The notes: a model not told the origin generated them from the sequence alone. Counted from the stretch's first letter, positions 55,020 to 63,972 are shown. The stretch is DNA of 64,000 nt from Ruminococcaceae bacterium UBA1404 (GCA_002305075.1 DBQC01000017.1:74711-138710); one strand, 5' to 3'. Numbers and translations: made by a program.

Positions 55020-56207
55020 CTATCGCAGATAGCTCCAGGGGTTGACATATTTACCGTTCTCGCGCACTTCGAAGTGGAGATGCGGTCCGGTCGACCAGCC
55101 GGTAGAGCCCACCCTGGCAATGGTCTGCCCCCGCTTGACCTCCTGGCCGAGAGTGACCAGCAACTCGCTGCAATGGCCGTAAAGGGTGGTCACGCCGCCG
55201 CCATGGTCGATGATGAGATACATACCATAGCCTCGGCCGGCCACATAGGTTTTATTGGCCAGAACCACCTTGCCGTCCGAGGCGGCCACAATGGACTTGC
55301 CATAGGAGCCCACGCCGGCGGCGTTGCGGCCCGATATGTCGATGCCGGTGTGGAAATCCCGGTAGCCGCCCAGCACCCGGTAGCCATAGTCCGAGGTGAC
55401 GGTGGGATAGCCGGGCAGCGGCCAGCTCATGATGCCGCCCAAATAATCGCCCTCCGAGTTGATGGAGGCATAAATCTTATCTAGCTCGGCCTGCACGGCA
55501 GCCATTTCGGCCTGAATTTTGGCGGCGTCTTTACGGTAGGCCGCCTCCATGGCCGCAATGTCCTGAATGGCATCGGCCAGCTGAGCGGACTGAACCGACA
55601 AATCGGCCTTTTTTACGGCTAGGGTCTGGTTGTGCTTTTCCACATCCTGTTTATTCTGCTCAATTTCGGCCTTGGCGTCCTCAATGGCCATGAGCTCGGT
55701 GCCCAGCCAGTCGAGCACCTCTCGGTCCCGGGCGGCCACTCGGCTGGCTACCTCGGCGCGGGTGAGAAAATCAAAAAAGCTCTCTACCCCAAGGAGCAGG
55801 CCCAACACGCTCTCGTCGCCGGACATATACATGGCCTTAAAGCGCTCTTTGAGCTGGATGTAGTTTTTGTCGATTTCTCTCTGCTTTTCAGCAATCTCCT
55901 GCTCTTTTTCGGCGATATTCCGGCTTAGCAGCTCAATTTGCTGGTTGAGCAGGTTGATTTGCTGGGTGGTTGTTTGAACCTGCATATCGACATTCTTCTT
56001 TTTAGCCTGTTCTTTAGCTTTCTCGCTAACGGCTTTGTTAATCTCATTTTGAATGGATTTTTGTTTGTTCTCCAGCGCCTTATACTCGGAGCTGAGCGCC
56101 CCCAGTACCTCCCGGTAGTCTTCCACCGAGGAGGCTCGGGCCATGAGTGGCAGCAAAGGCGGAGTCAGCATCAAAAGCGACAGAACAAAAGCAGCGATGC
56201 GTTTCAC
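55020..56207 (-). CDS. M23 family murein hydrolase / EnvC-like activator with coiled coil
   Basis: Exported protein of 395 residues. Signal peptide (about 1-26), long coiled coil (about 30-240; KEQAKKKNVDMQVQTTTQQI), and a C-terminal LytM domain with zinc ligands in DFHTGIDISG (H, D) and GPHLHFEVRENG (HxH), so it is probably an active endopeptidase rather than a dead activator. GTG at 56207, seven bases after GGGGG, is chosen over TTG at 56213. It lies 12 bp after ftsX, whose complex usually controls such hydrolases. Confidence 0.9.
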   Translation of the reverse strand: MKRIAAFVLSLLMLTPPLLPLMARASSVEDYREVLGALSSEYKALENKQKSIQNEINKAVSEKAKEQAKKKNVDMQVQTTTQQINLLNQQIELLSRNIAEKEQEIAEKQREIDKNYIQLKERFKAMYMSGDESVLGLLLGVESFFDFLTRAEVASRVAARDREVLDWLGTELMAIEDAKAEIEQNKQDVEKHNQTLAVKKADLSVQSAQLADAIQDIAAMEAAYRKDAAKIQAEMAAVQAELDKIYASINSEGDYLGGIMSWPLPGYPTVTSDYGYRVLGGYRDFHTGIDISGRNAAGVGSYGKSIVAASDGKVVLANKTYVAGRGYGMYLIIDHGGGVTTLYGHCSELLVTLGQEVKRGQTIARVGSTGWSTGPHLHFEVRENGKYVNPWSYLR

Positions 56208-56219
56208 AAACAATCCCCC

Positions 56220-57125
56220 TCACAGCTTGATATGCTTACCGATAAACAGCATACTGCCCAGCGCACCTATACCGGCGCCGGCGGCTAAAAATCCGCCTAA
56301 CAGGCCCGGAGCCAGCGTTGAAAAGGGCACCAGATTGCCGGCCAAAAGGCTTATCCACGATGCGTCGGCAGCGGGCATATAGGCCGCCAGCGCACTGTAG
56401 CCTCCCCAAATAAGCAAAAAGGCTAGCAGCCCGGCCAGCAGCCCCAAAATAACCCCTTCTAACAGAAAGGGCAGCCGTATAAACATATTGGTGGCCCCCA
56501 CATAGCGCATAATGCTAATTTCGCGTCGGCGGGCAAACACCGTGATGCGAATGGTGTTGGCCACAATGACCAGCGAAACGGCGGCCAAAATAAGAATGAC
56601 ACCTAGGGAGATAACCGTAAAGGCCTGCTTGATGCCGGCCATGGCTTCGGCCACCTCTACGGGGGCACGCACCTTGTCCACGCCGGGCAGGCCCTCTAAG
56701 TGCATCACGGCTACATCCATCTCGTCGATCTCCCGCACCCGCACCTCAAAGGCGTTAGGCATGGGGTTGTCCCCTTCTAAAAAGGCGTAAAATTCGCTGG
56801 TCTGGTTAAGTTTGTCCACCCAGCGTTTTAGGCCCTCCTCCCGGCTGATAAAGGTCGCCTCGGCAACATTGGGCACGGCCCGGATTTCGGCCTCCAGCTC
56901 GGCGACATCCTCCTCATGGAGGTCGTCGCTTATAAAAACCATCAGCTCGTTCTGGCTTTCCACATAGCCCACAAGGGCGTTAATATTGGCAGTAAGTAGC
57001 ACGCTGCAGCCAATAAGCAGCAAACAGGAAAGCAGCGTGCCCACGGTGGCCAGCGACATGAGCCGGTTTTGGCAAATGTTGCGAACACCCTCCCGCAGGA
57101 GATAAGCAAAACTACCTGTACGCAC
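56220..57125 (-). CDS. ftsX: Cell division protein FtsX
   Basis: Membrane subunit of FtsEX, which transmits ATP hydrolysis to an outside peptidoglycan hydrolase. 301 residues, four helices with a large outside loop between TM1 (about 22-46) and TM2 (FTVISLGVILILAAVSLVIV); the typical VFARRREISIMRYVGATNMFIRLPF follows TM2. GTG at 57125, five bases after GGAGG, matches the family N-terminus (RTGSFAYLLREGVRNI). It overlaps ftsE by 14 bases. Confidence 0.94.
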   Translation of the reverse strand: MRTGSFAYLLREGVRNICQNRLMSLATVGTLLSCLLLIGCSVLLTANINALVGYVESQNELMVFISDDLHEEDVAELEAEIRAVPNVAEATFISREEGLKRWVDKLNQTSEFYAFLEGDNPMPNAFEVRVREIDEMDVAVMHLEGLPGVDKVRAPVEVAEAMAGIKQAFTVISLGVILILAAVSLVIVANTIRITVFARRREISIMRYVGATNMFIRLPFLLEGVILGLLAGLLAFLLIWGGYSALAAYMPAADASWISLLAGNLVPFSTLAPGLLGGFLAAGAGIGALGSMLFIGKHIKL

Positions 57126-57798
57126 GCCTGCCTCCAATCCGGCCGTCGGCCACTAGGATGCCCTGATCGATAACCAGGGTGCGGTGGTTAAAGCGGGTTA
57201 CCAGATTGTGCTGGTGGGTGACCATAACCACCGTGGTGCCCAGCTTGTTTATTTCGTTGAGAAGGTCCACAATCTCAAAGCTCATCTCGGGGTCGATGTT
57301 GCCGGTGGGCTCGTCGGCCACGATGATTTGAGGGTTGTTAACCAGCGCACGGGCTAGTGCCACACGCTGCTGTTCGCCGCCGGAGAGATGCTCGGGCATA
57401 CGCTTGGCCTTGTCGAGCAAATCCACCAGCTCGAGTATGTAAAACACCCGCTTTTTTATCTGGCGTGAAGCCACCCCGGTCACATGCAAAGCAAAGGCCA
57501 CATTTTCGTAGACCGTCATGGTGGGAATGAGGCGAAAGTCCTGAAAAACCACCCCGAGATTGCGCCTAAAATAGGGTATCTCGGAGTTTTTAAGCCGTGC
57601 GGTGTCTTTGCCAGCCACAATCACGCTGCCCGAGGTGGGCAAAAACTCGCGCATGATCAGCTTAATCAGGGTACTTTTACCCGCCCCCGACTGGCCCACC
57701 ACAAAGACAAATTCCCCCTTGTCCACCTTGAGGCTGACATTTTCGAGGCCACGGGCGCCGCCCTCGTAGGTTTTTGTCACATCCACAAACTCTATCAT
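57112..57798 (-). CDS. ftsE: Cell division ATP-binding protein FtsE
   Basis: ATPase of FtsEX. 228 residues; Walker A GQSGAGKST, FQDFRLIPTMTVYENVAFAL, signature LSGGEQQRVALARAL, Walker B IIVADEPTGNIDPE, switch His in MVTHQHNLV. ATG at 57798, 53 bp after the regulator gene; no convincing promoter is seen in that gap. Confidence 0.95.
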   Translation of the reverse strand: MIEFVDVTKTYEGGARGLENVSLKVDKGEFVFVVGQSGAGKSTLIKLIMREFLPTSGSVIVAGKDTARLKNSEIPYFRRNLGVVFQDFRLIPTMTVYENVAFALHVTGVASRQIKKRVFYILELVDLLDKAKRMPEHLSGGEQQRVALARALVNNPQIIVADEPTGNIDPEMSFEIVDLLNEINKLGTTVVMVTHQHNLVTRFNHRTLVIDQGILVADGRIGGRRAYR

Positions 57799-57851
57799 CG
57801 GTATCCTTGCACTTTCTTAGAGTATTCTGCGCGTTAGCGCAAAGGGCCCGC

Positions 57852-58937
57852 TTAATATTTGTGCGAGCAGGCGGTCAGATATTTTTTAACCATGAGCGCC
57901 ACCTTGAAGGTGATGGCATGGTCAAACTCCCGCAGGTCAAGACCGGTGAGCTTTTTAATCTTCTCGAGCCGGTAAACAAGGGTGTTGCGGTGCACAAACA
58001 GCTTGCGAGAGGTCTCGGACACATTGAGGTTATTCTCGAAGAACTTTTGGATGGTAAAGAGGGTCTCTTTATCCAGGCTATCGATGGAGCCCTTTTTGAA
58101 CACCTCGCTGAGGAACATCTCGCACAAAGTGGTAGGAAGCTGGTAGATCAGACGGGCAATGCCCAGATTGTCATAGCGGACAATGGTTCTTTCGGTGTCG
58201 AACACCTTGCTGATTTCCAGCGAGACCTGGGCCTCCTTAAAGGACCTGGCAAGATCCTTGATGCCCACCACCGTGGTGCCAATACCCACCATCACCTTGG
58301 CGTACATCTCGCTGCCAAAGGTGTCCGAAATGGAGCGGGCGAGCTTTTCAAGATCCTTGGAATCGATGTTGGGCTTGACCTCTTTGACGATAACAATATC
58401 GCTCTCGGAGACCGAGAACACAAAGTCTTTTTGCTTGTCGGGAAAGAGGTTTTGCACCATCTCGAACAAAGACACCCCTGCCGAGGAGGTGGTGCGAACC
58501 AGCAGAACCACCCGACTGACATCGGTGTTAAATCGCAGCTCCCGAGCCTTGGTATAGATGTCGCCGGGCAGGATGTTGTCGAGCACGACATTTTTAATAA
58601 AATTGCCGCGGTCGTATTTTTCGTTGTAATACTGCTTGATGCTCGATGTGGCCACCGCAATAATGCTGCAGTAGCGGGCGGCGGTCTCGTCGGTCCCTTC
58701 TACAAATACGGCATATTCAGGACTGCCGGGCTGACCCATGGGTTTATAGGTAAAGCCGTCCCGCACAAAGATATCCTGGTTTTCGGCCATGTCCATGGCG
58801 AGGTATTCGTTGGTCTCGTCGATCATGCCAAGGTCGGAGCAGGCGACCACCACCGCATTTTCGTCCACCACGCCAATTACACGGTCGATGGAGTCTCTCA
58901 TACGATGAATAATTCCGCGGAATAATCTGTTGGACAT
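57852..58937 (-). CDS. CdaR/PucR-type transcriptional regulator
   Basis: 361-residue regulator. The N-terminal third resembles the sugar-diacid recognition (Diacid_rec) domain (RGIIHRMRDSIDRVIGVVDENAVVVACS), the middle has a GGDEF-like PucR region, and the C-terminus is a PucR helix-turn-helix (FFENNLNVSETSRKLFVHRNTLVYRLEKI, about 305-333). ATG at 58937 after GAGGAG. Target and ligand unknown; the neighbouring ftsE operon may or may not be controlled by it. Confidence 0.85.
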   Translation of the reverse strand: MSNRLFRGIIHRMRDSIDRVIGVVDENAVVVACSDLGMIDETNEYLAMDMAENQDIFVRDGFTYKPMGQPGSPEYAVFVEGTDETAARYCSIIAVATSSIKQYYNEKYDRGNFIKNVVLDNILPGDIYTKARELRFNTDVSRVVLLVRTTSSAGVSLFEMVQNLFPDKQKDFVFSVSESDIVIVKEVKPNIDSKDLEKLARSISDTFGSEMYAKVMVGIGTTVVGIKDLARSFKEAQVSLEISKVFDTERTIVRYDNLGIARLIYQLPTTLCEMFLSEVFKKGSIDSLDKETLFTIQKFFENNLNVSETSRKLFVHRNTLVYRLEKIKKLTGLDLREFDHAITFKVALMVKKYLTACSHKY

Positions 58938-58993
58938 ATGTGCATCTCCTCTTCCTACGCTGTCTGTCGCTGCGTTGGGATGAATTTATCTAT

Positions 58994-59022
58994 ATTTTAC
59001 ATAAAGAGCACAGCTTTTGCAA
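58994..59022 (-). promoter_or_regulatory. Promoter of the CdaR/PucR-type regulator
   Basis: Minus-strand TTGCAA (59017-59022), 17 bp, TAAAAT (58994-58999), about 57 bp before the ATG. Confidence 0.65.
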
Positions 59023-59184
59023 CAGAGAATACAAATTCATTGTGCGAAATAATAGTTTTTCCTGCTTTTCCTCCTCAAAAACGACAAAACCCACAGCCGA
59101 ATGTGGTGGCAAATACCCTCCGCCTTACATAGTGTCGGATTTTGGGCTGTTTGTTCAAAGCAGGTAAACGGTTTCGGTAAACTT

Positions 59185-59916
59185 TCACATGGGATTCTGC
59201 GGCTCGCCGGTTTCAAGCAGCAGGGCCCGTTCGTCCTCGGTGAGGGGACGACAGACCCCCGGGACGAGGTGGGGATCAAGGTCGAGACCGCCGATGCGCA
59301 CCCGCCGAAGTCGCTCAACCTTGGCCCCCCGGGCCGCGAACATACGCCGGATCTGATGGTATAGCCCCTGCCGGATGGTCACATAGGCCCGGTAGCGATC
59401 TATGGGCTCTAGCTCGCCGGGGATAAGGCGCTGCTCCCCCATATCTACCCCGTCGGCAAAATCGGCCACAAGACCCTGATCGATAAGACCGGGCTCCACC
59501 TCCACATAGTAGCGCTTAGGCACACCGTGGCGGGGGGACAGCAGGCGGTGGGCAAAATCGCCATCGTCGGTGAGGATGAGCATGCCCTCCGAGGCTTTGT
59601 CCAGCCGCCCGGCAGGAAACAGTCCCTGGCGCATAAGCTCGTCGGGCACCAGCTCTAATACATTGGGGCCATCTCGTCCGCCGGTGGAGGACACATAGCC
59701 CACCGGTTTGTTGAGCATCAGATAGACATGGCGACGAAAGGCAATGGCGGCGCCGTCCAACTCCACGGTGGCGGTGTGGGGGTCTATCTTGTGCTCGGGT
59801 TTAAGGATCGGTACGCCCTCCACCAGCACCCGGCCAGCGGCGATGGCTGATTTGGCCTCCTTGCGGGAGAGGCCGGTCTGGGAGGCGATGAACTTATCAA
59901 GACGCCAGAGAGACAT
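59185..59916 (-). CDS. rRNA pseudouridine synthase, RsuA/RluB family
   Basis: 243 residues. N-terminal S4 RNA-binding domain (about 3-50; RLDKFIASQTGLSRKEAKSAI) and a pseudouridine synthase domain with the catalytic motif GRLDKASEGMLIL (D106) and the late HQIRRMFAARG. Either a small-subunit (RsuA) or large-subunit (RluB) enzyme; the sequence does not decide. ATG at 59916. No clear terminator is seen downstream. Confidence 0.92.
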   Translation of the reverse strand: MSLWRLDKFIASQTGLSRKEAKSAIAAGRVLVEGVPILKPEHKIDPHTATVELDGAAIAFRRHVYLMLNKPVGYVSSTGGRDGPNVLELVPDELMRQGLFPAGRLDKASEGMLILTDDGDFAHRLLSPRHGVPKRYYVEVEPGLIDQGLVADFADGVDMGEQRLIPGELEPIDRYRAYVTIRQGLYHQIRRMFAARGAKVERLRRVRIGGLDLDPHLVPGVCRPLTEDERALLLETGEPQNPM

Positions 59917-59954
59917 GGGCGCACACCCCTTTCATTTGATGGTCTGGCGAGAGG

Positions 59955-59975
59955 CTGTCCGCCCAAGGCGGACAG
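59955..59975. repeat. Perfect 9-bp inverted repeat upstream of the pseudouridine synthase gene
   Basis: CTGTCCGCC, CAA, GGCGGACAG. It lies 39 bp before the ATG of the minus-strand gene. No T run follows on either strand, so it is not a normal terminator; it may be a leader hairpin. A second repeat, GGCC-TATTTA-GGCC, follows at about 59985-59998. Confidence 0.5.
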
Positions 59976-60063
59976 GCGCGGACGGGCCTATTTAGGCCAA
60001 AAGTTGGCCGGGCTCTGCATGTCAGCTTCGTCCTGCGCATAGAGTGTGAGGAGGTGATGTGGT

Positions 60064-60666
60064 TTGATGACGATTACGCTGAAGATTACTAGGAAGAAGG
60101 TGCTCATCGCGCTGCTTGCCGTGGCGGTGGTAGCGGCGGCACTGACCACCTGTCAAATGCTCCTGCGCAGCGACGCGGTGGCCGCCTTTATGCAAAAGGG
60201 CCCCCGGGGCGGCAGCGAGGAGGAGCGCCAAAGCTTCATCGCATCGCTCGGCTACAAAGTGGACCCCGAGCCCATCGAAGTGGTGGAGATCAGGCTACCT
60301 AAAAACTTTGACGATGTGTATACCGCCTACGACGAAATGCAGCGCGAGCAGGGCTTTAACCTTGGCAAATATGCCGGCAAGCAGGCCAAACGCTACACTT
60401 ATGTGGTGCACAACTACCCCGATTATCCGGGGGGTGTGCGGCTGAATTTGGTGGTGCAGGGCAACCGCATTATTGCCGGGGATGTGTGCAGCCTTGAAAA
60501 AGATGGCTTTATGCACGGCTTTGCGCCGCCCTCCGGCCCGCTGCCTCCGCTTGGTGCGGCCACCGCCGGCGAGGTGGGTCCCCAATGTAGCTGTTGCCCC
60601 GACTGTAAATATCACCCCAGCCGCTCTGGCGCCAGACCCGATCCGCTACCCTCGAGCACGCCTTAA
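60064..60666 (+). CDS. DUF4830-like membrane-anchored protein with Cys/Pro-rich tail
   Basis: 200 residues, unknown function. One N-terminal membrane helix (about 12-32, KVLIALLAVAVVAAALTTC), then a beta-rich domain that I recognise as DUF4830-like (EERQSFIASLGYKVDPEPIE, VEIRLPKNFDDVYTAYDEMQ, AGDVCSLEKDGFMHGF). Family members usually end near this GFMHGF; here about 45 residues more follow, Pro-rich and with CSCCPDC. Start TTG at 60064, nine bases after AGGAGG; the ATG next to it is possible. It stands alone. Confidence 0.75.
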   Translation: MMTITLKITRKKVLIALLAVAVVAAALTTCQMLLRSDAVAAFMQKGPRGGSEEERQSFIASLGYKVDPEPIEVVEIRLPKNFDDVYTAYDEMQREQGFNLGKYAGKQAKRYTYVVHNYPDYPGGVRLNLVVQGNRIIAGDVCSLEKDGFMHGFAPPSGPLPPLGAATAGEVGPQCSCCPDCKYHPSRSGARPDPLPSSTP

Positions 60667-60681
60667 CCACCACCGCATCGC

Positions 60682-60712
60682 AAAAAGCCCACCTCGAACG
60701 AGGTGGGCTTTT
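60682..60712. terminator. Bidirectional terminator between DUF4830-like and EF-G-like genes
   Basis: AAAAGCCCACCTCG / CGAGGTGGGCTTTT with a two-base AA link (tetraloop after pairing), T runs on both strands, between the converging stops at 60666 and 60723. Confidence 0.88.
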
Positions 60713-60722
60713 ATTTGGGGTA

Positions 60723-62795
60723 TTATTCGTTCTCAAACAGCACCTTCGCATCCTCGATAACGCCGGCCTCGAGGTTCTTAGGCAGCTCCTCGTAGCGCTC
60801 GAAGGTGAGGCTGAAATTGCCACGACCCTGGGTCATGGAGCGCAGGGCGGTGGTAAAGTCGTGCATCTCGCTCATGGGCACCTCGGCCTCGATGGTCTGA
60901 AGGCCGTCCTCGCCCGGGTGCATGCCCAAAATGCGCCCACGACGCTTGTTAAGGTCACCCATAATGTCGCCGGTATAACTGTCGGGCACATGTACCATCA
61001 GCTTGCCGATGGGCTCGAGCAATACCGGAGCGGCCTGAGGTATGCCCGCCTTATAAGCCAGGTGGGCCGCCAGCTTAAAGGCCATTTCCGAGGAGTCCAC
61101 CGCGTGGTAGGAACCGTCTACCAGAGTGGCCTTGATGCCCACCATGGGATAGCCGGCCAGCGTGCCGCGGGTAATGGCCTCCTGAAGACCCTTTTCCACC
61201 GCTGGGAAGAAGTTGCGGGGCACCGAGCCGCCGAAGATCTTCTCCTCGAAGGTGAGGCCCTCGCCCTCACCGGGCTCGAACTCAATCCACACATCGCCAA
61301 ACTGGCCGTGGCCGCCCGACTGCTTCTTGTGCCGGCCCTGAACCTTGACCTTCTTGCGGATGGTCTCGCGGTAGGGCACACGGGGCTTCTCCAAACCGAT
61401 ATCCAGCCCGAACTTGCTGCGCAGCTTGGAGGCCACCATATCGATGTGCTGGTCGCCCAGACCCGACAGGGTCATCTGCTTGGTTTCGATGTTGTTGTCA
61501 AAGGCGATAATCGGGTCCTCTTCGATAAGGCGGGCGATGGCCTGGGCAATCTTGCCCTCGTCGCCCTTCTTCTTGGTGACAATGGCCATGGTAAGGGTGG
61601 CTTTCGGGAAGGCGATGGGCTCGAAGGAGACCACCCGGCTGGGATCGCACAGGCTGTCGCCGGTGACTGCCTCGCTGAGCTTGGTGACAGCGCAAATGTC
61701 GCCGGCCGTAACAAAGGCGGTGTCCTCCTGCTTTTTACCGCAGATGTAAAGCAGCTTGCCCATGCGCTCGGCACTGCCGGTACGAGCGTTAACCGGCGCA
61801 ATATCGGTGGAAAGCTTGCCCGACACGACCTTGACAAAGGAGAGTTTGCCCACAAAGGGGTCGGCCACGGTTTTAAACACAAAGGCGGCCAGAGGGGCTT
61901 CGTCGGTGCAGGCGATAAGAACTTGCTCGCCCTTGCTGTCGGTGGCCTGCTCGGCGCCCGATTCGTAGGCCGAGGGCAGGTGGTCCACAATGGCGTCCAG
62001 CACCATGTCCACACCGGCCAGCGTGGTGGCAGAGCCGCAGAACACAGGCGCAATGCTGCCGCTTTTAACACCCTTGTGGATGCCGCTCAAAATCTCGTCC
62101 CGGGTAAAGCTTTCGCCCGAGAAGTATTTTTCAAACAAAGCCTCGTCGGTTTCGGCAATGGCCTCGGCCAAAGCGGTGCGCAGGCCCTCCAGGCGGTGGC
62201 CCATGTCGGGCATGGTGATTTCGCTGGCCTCTCCATCGGAGTATTTATAGGCCTTGTTGTCCACCAAATTGACATAGCCGGTGACATTGTGCCCGTCGTA
62301 AATGGGGGCCACCAGCGGACAGACCGAGGGGCCAAAGCTGCCCTTGAGCTCCTCGAGCACTTTGTAGAAATCGGCGTGCTCGGCATCGAGCTTGCCCACA
62401 AAGAACATACAGGCTTTGTCGGCCTGACGGGCCAGTTTGTAGGCCTTTTCGGTGCCCACGGTGACGCCCGATTTGCCCGACACGGTGATGAGCACGCTCT
62501 CTACCGCACGCACGCCCTCGTAGAGACCGGTGGCAAAGTCGAACAGACCGGGGGTATCAATAAGGTTGATTTTGGTGCTGCCATAGGCAAAGGAGGCCAC
62601 TGTGGCCGACACCGAGTTTACCCGTTTGATTTCTTCGGGGTCATAGTCACACACCGTATTGCCGTTTTCTACCCGGCCCAGCCGGTCGATGGCGCCCGCT
62701 GTGTATAGTAGAGCTTCAGCCAGCGAGGTTTTACCGCTCCCCCCGTGACCAGCCAAAGCCACATTGCGTATTTTACCTGCCAAATATTGCCTCAT
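60723..62795 (-). CDS. EF-G-like translational GTPase (EF-G2 type)
   Basis: Paralogue of elongation factor G, 690 residues, all five EF-G domains. P-loop GHGGSGKT (16-23) replaces the canonical AHIDAGKT, and the switch II reads DTPGLFDF (80-87) where EF-G has DTPGHVDF, so the catalytic His is Leu84. The G4 motif NKxD is GKLD (134-137). Domain IV keeps HKKQSGGHGQFGDVWIEFEPG. These features place it with EF-G-like proteins rather than the essential EF-G. ATG at 62795 after AAAGGGG; a reading to 62927 runs through the promoter. Confidence 0.92.
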   Translation of the reverse strand: MRQYLAGKIRNVALAGHGGSGKTSLAEALLYTAGAIDRLGRVENGNTVCDYDPEEIKRVNSVSATVASFAYGSTKINLIDTPGLFDFATGLYEGVRAVESVLITVSGKSGVTVGTEKAYKLARQADKACMFFVGKLDAEHADFYKVLEELKGSFGPSVCPLVAPIYDGHNVTGYVNLVDNKAYKYSDGEASEITMPDMGHRLEGLRTALAEAIAETDEALFEKYFSGESFTRDEILSGIHKGVKSGSIAPVFCGSATTLAGVDMVLDAIVDHLPSAYESGAEQATDSKGEQVLIACTDEAPLAAFVFKTVADPFVGKLSFVKVVSGKLSTDIAPVNARTGSAERMGKLLYICGKKQEDTAFVTAGDICAVTKLSEAVTGDSLCDPSRVVSFEPIAFPKATLTMAIVTKKKGDEGKIAQAIARLIEEDPIIAFDNNIETKQMTLSGLGDQHIDMVASKLRSKFGLDIGLEKPRVPYRETIRKKVKVQGRHKKQSGGHGQFGDVWIEFEPGEGEGLTFEEKIFGGSVPRNFFPAVEKGLQEAITRGTLAGYPMVGIKATLVDGSYHAVDSSEMAFKLAAHLAYKAGIPQAAPVLLEPIGKLMVHVPDSYTGDIMGDLNKRRGRILGMHPGEDGLQTIEAEVPMSEMHDFTTALRSMTQGRGNFSLTFERYEELPKNLEAGVIEDAKVLFENE

Positions 62796-62894
62796 CGTGT
62801 TTCCCCTTTCGTTTGGCGTATTGCCTAAAGCTTTTCTGTCCATTTTGTGCAAAATCGACATAAAGCTTTCCGGCCAAGAGCCGTTACAAGTATG

Positions 62895-62923
62895 ATTATA
62901 CAATTTACATACAGGCATTACAA
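62895..62923 (-). promoter_or_regulatory. Promoter of the EF-G-like gene
   Basis: Minus-strand TTGTAA (62918-62923), 17 bp, TATAAT (62895-62900), about 95 bp before the ATG. Confidence 0.8.
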
Positions 62924-62954
62924 GCACAAAATTTCCATAAGCCCAGCCTTTGAT

Positions 62955-62971
62955 CTCATGGATACCATGAG
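62955..62971. repeat. Palindromic operator-like repeat in the EF-G-like/lipoprotein divergent region
   Basis: CTCATGG, ATA, CCATGAG: a perfect 7-bp inverted repeat with 3-base centre, between the minus-strand promoter and the plus-strand lipoprotein gene. Typical size for a dimeric repressor site. Confidence 0.5.
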
Positions 62972-63055
62972 GCTTAGAGTTTTAGTGATTTTGCTGAAAT
63001 TTTTGCCGAAATATGCTACCATAGTTCCATAGGCCTATATGAAAGGTTGTTTATA

Positions 63056-63871
63056 ATGAAGCAAATGTTCTGTGTTGTCTGTGCCGCTTTGATGGCGTTG
63101 GGTTTGCTGTCCGGCTGCGCCAAGGAACCCAACCCTCCTCGGCCCACACTCACCGGGCCTGTTACCACCTCGTCGGGCACCGCCTTCAGCGAGGAGGAGT
63201 GCCGGGAGATCGCCGCCGCCCTCTACCCCGAGGGGACCACCCTGAGCTTTGAAAAGATGGAGGATCTTTTTGGGGCCACGGCTTTGATTTATCATGTAAG
63301 CCGCCAGTCCGACGGCCTGGTGGTCGGCCGGGTGGCCGTATCGTCCGCCGACGGTTCGGTGTACTTTTGGAATATGGGCTCCCTATATCCTGCGTCCGGG
63401 AACGACCCGTCCGCTTCCAAGGGAGGATGGCTGCCCGCCGAGGCTTTTATTGCGGCACGGCCCGATGAGCTGCCTGCCGCCTACTACGACCTGACTTTGG
63501 ATGTGGAGGATCTCACCGGTTTATCGGACAGGCTGTTTTTCGCCCATCTTACCGACTTTGAGGCGCTGCTGCCCCAATGCGAGGGCAGGGCTTTTTGGCG
63601 GGAGGACGAGCACTCCCTTGAGCTGGCCCTCACGGTGGTCACCGGCAGCCTGGAGGGGCAGCCCGCCGGCCCCGGGCTGAGCCTGCTGGTGCACTGGGTA
63701 AATGGTGTGCCTGAGGTGGCCCTCAAGGTCTTTACCCCCGCCCCCATGTTCACCGACCCGGCTGAGGTGCTAAGTAGCGGCGAGGTGCGCGAGCTGTCCG
63801 ACGAGCAGATTATCGAACTGGCCACCTTTTTGCGGGACAAAATTCTTGCGTTGAAAAGCGAGATGGCCTAA
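63056..63871 (+). CDS. Lipoprotein of unknown function
   Basis: 271 residues. Lipoprotein signal with lipobox LLSGC (Cys near residue 21), followed by a Pro/Thr-rich linker (EPNPPRPTLTGPVTTSSGT) and about 210 residues of mixed alpha/beta sequence. No enzyme motif and no family I can name. ATG at 63056, nine bases after AAAGG; a TTG at 63047 is farther from normal spacing. It stands alone with a strong terminator, so it is probably a single-gene unit. Confidence 0.75.
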   Translation: MKQMFCVVCAALMALGLLSGCAKEPNPPRPTLTGPVTTSSGTAFSEEECREIAAALYPEGTTLSFEKMEDLFGATALIYHVSRQSDGLVVGRVAVSSADGSVYFWNMGSLYPASGNDPSASKGGWLPAEAFIAARPDELPAAYYDLTLDVEDLTGLSDRLFFAHLTDFEALLPQCEGRAFWREDEHSLELALTVVTGSLEGQPAGPGLSLLVHWVNGVPEVALKVFTPAPMFTDPAEVLSSGEVRELSDEQIIELATFLRDKILALKSEMA

Positions 63872-63930
63872 AGAATACCCGCTTTAGGCCGGCCGATGAT
63901 GCGTTGCCATGCAGCTGTGTTTTGCCTAAC

Positions 63931-63972
63931 CACACCAAAAGCCCGCCCCGAAGGGGGCGGGCTTTTGGTGTG
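63931..63972 (+). terminator. Strong terminator after the lipoprotein gene
   Basis: A 19-bp near-perfect stem from CACACCAAAAGCCCGCCCC to its complement with a GAAG loop; the A/T-rich parts of the stem can supply the T run in either direction. Confidence 0.85.

Noticed and set aside
60861..62708. 615-codon open plus-strand frame
   Set aside because: Antisense of the EF-G-like gene; no recognisable domain and no promoter or ribosome site.
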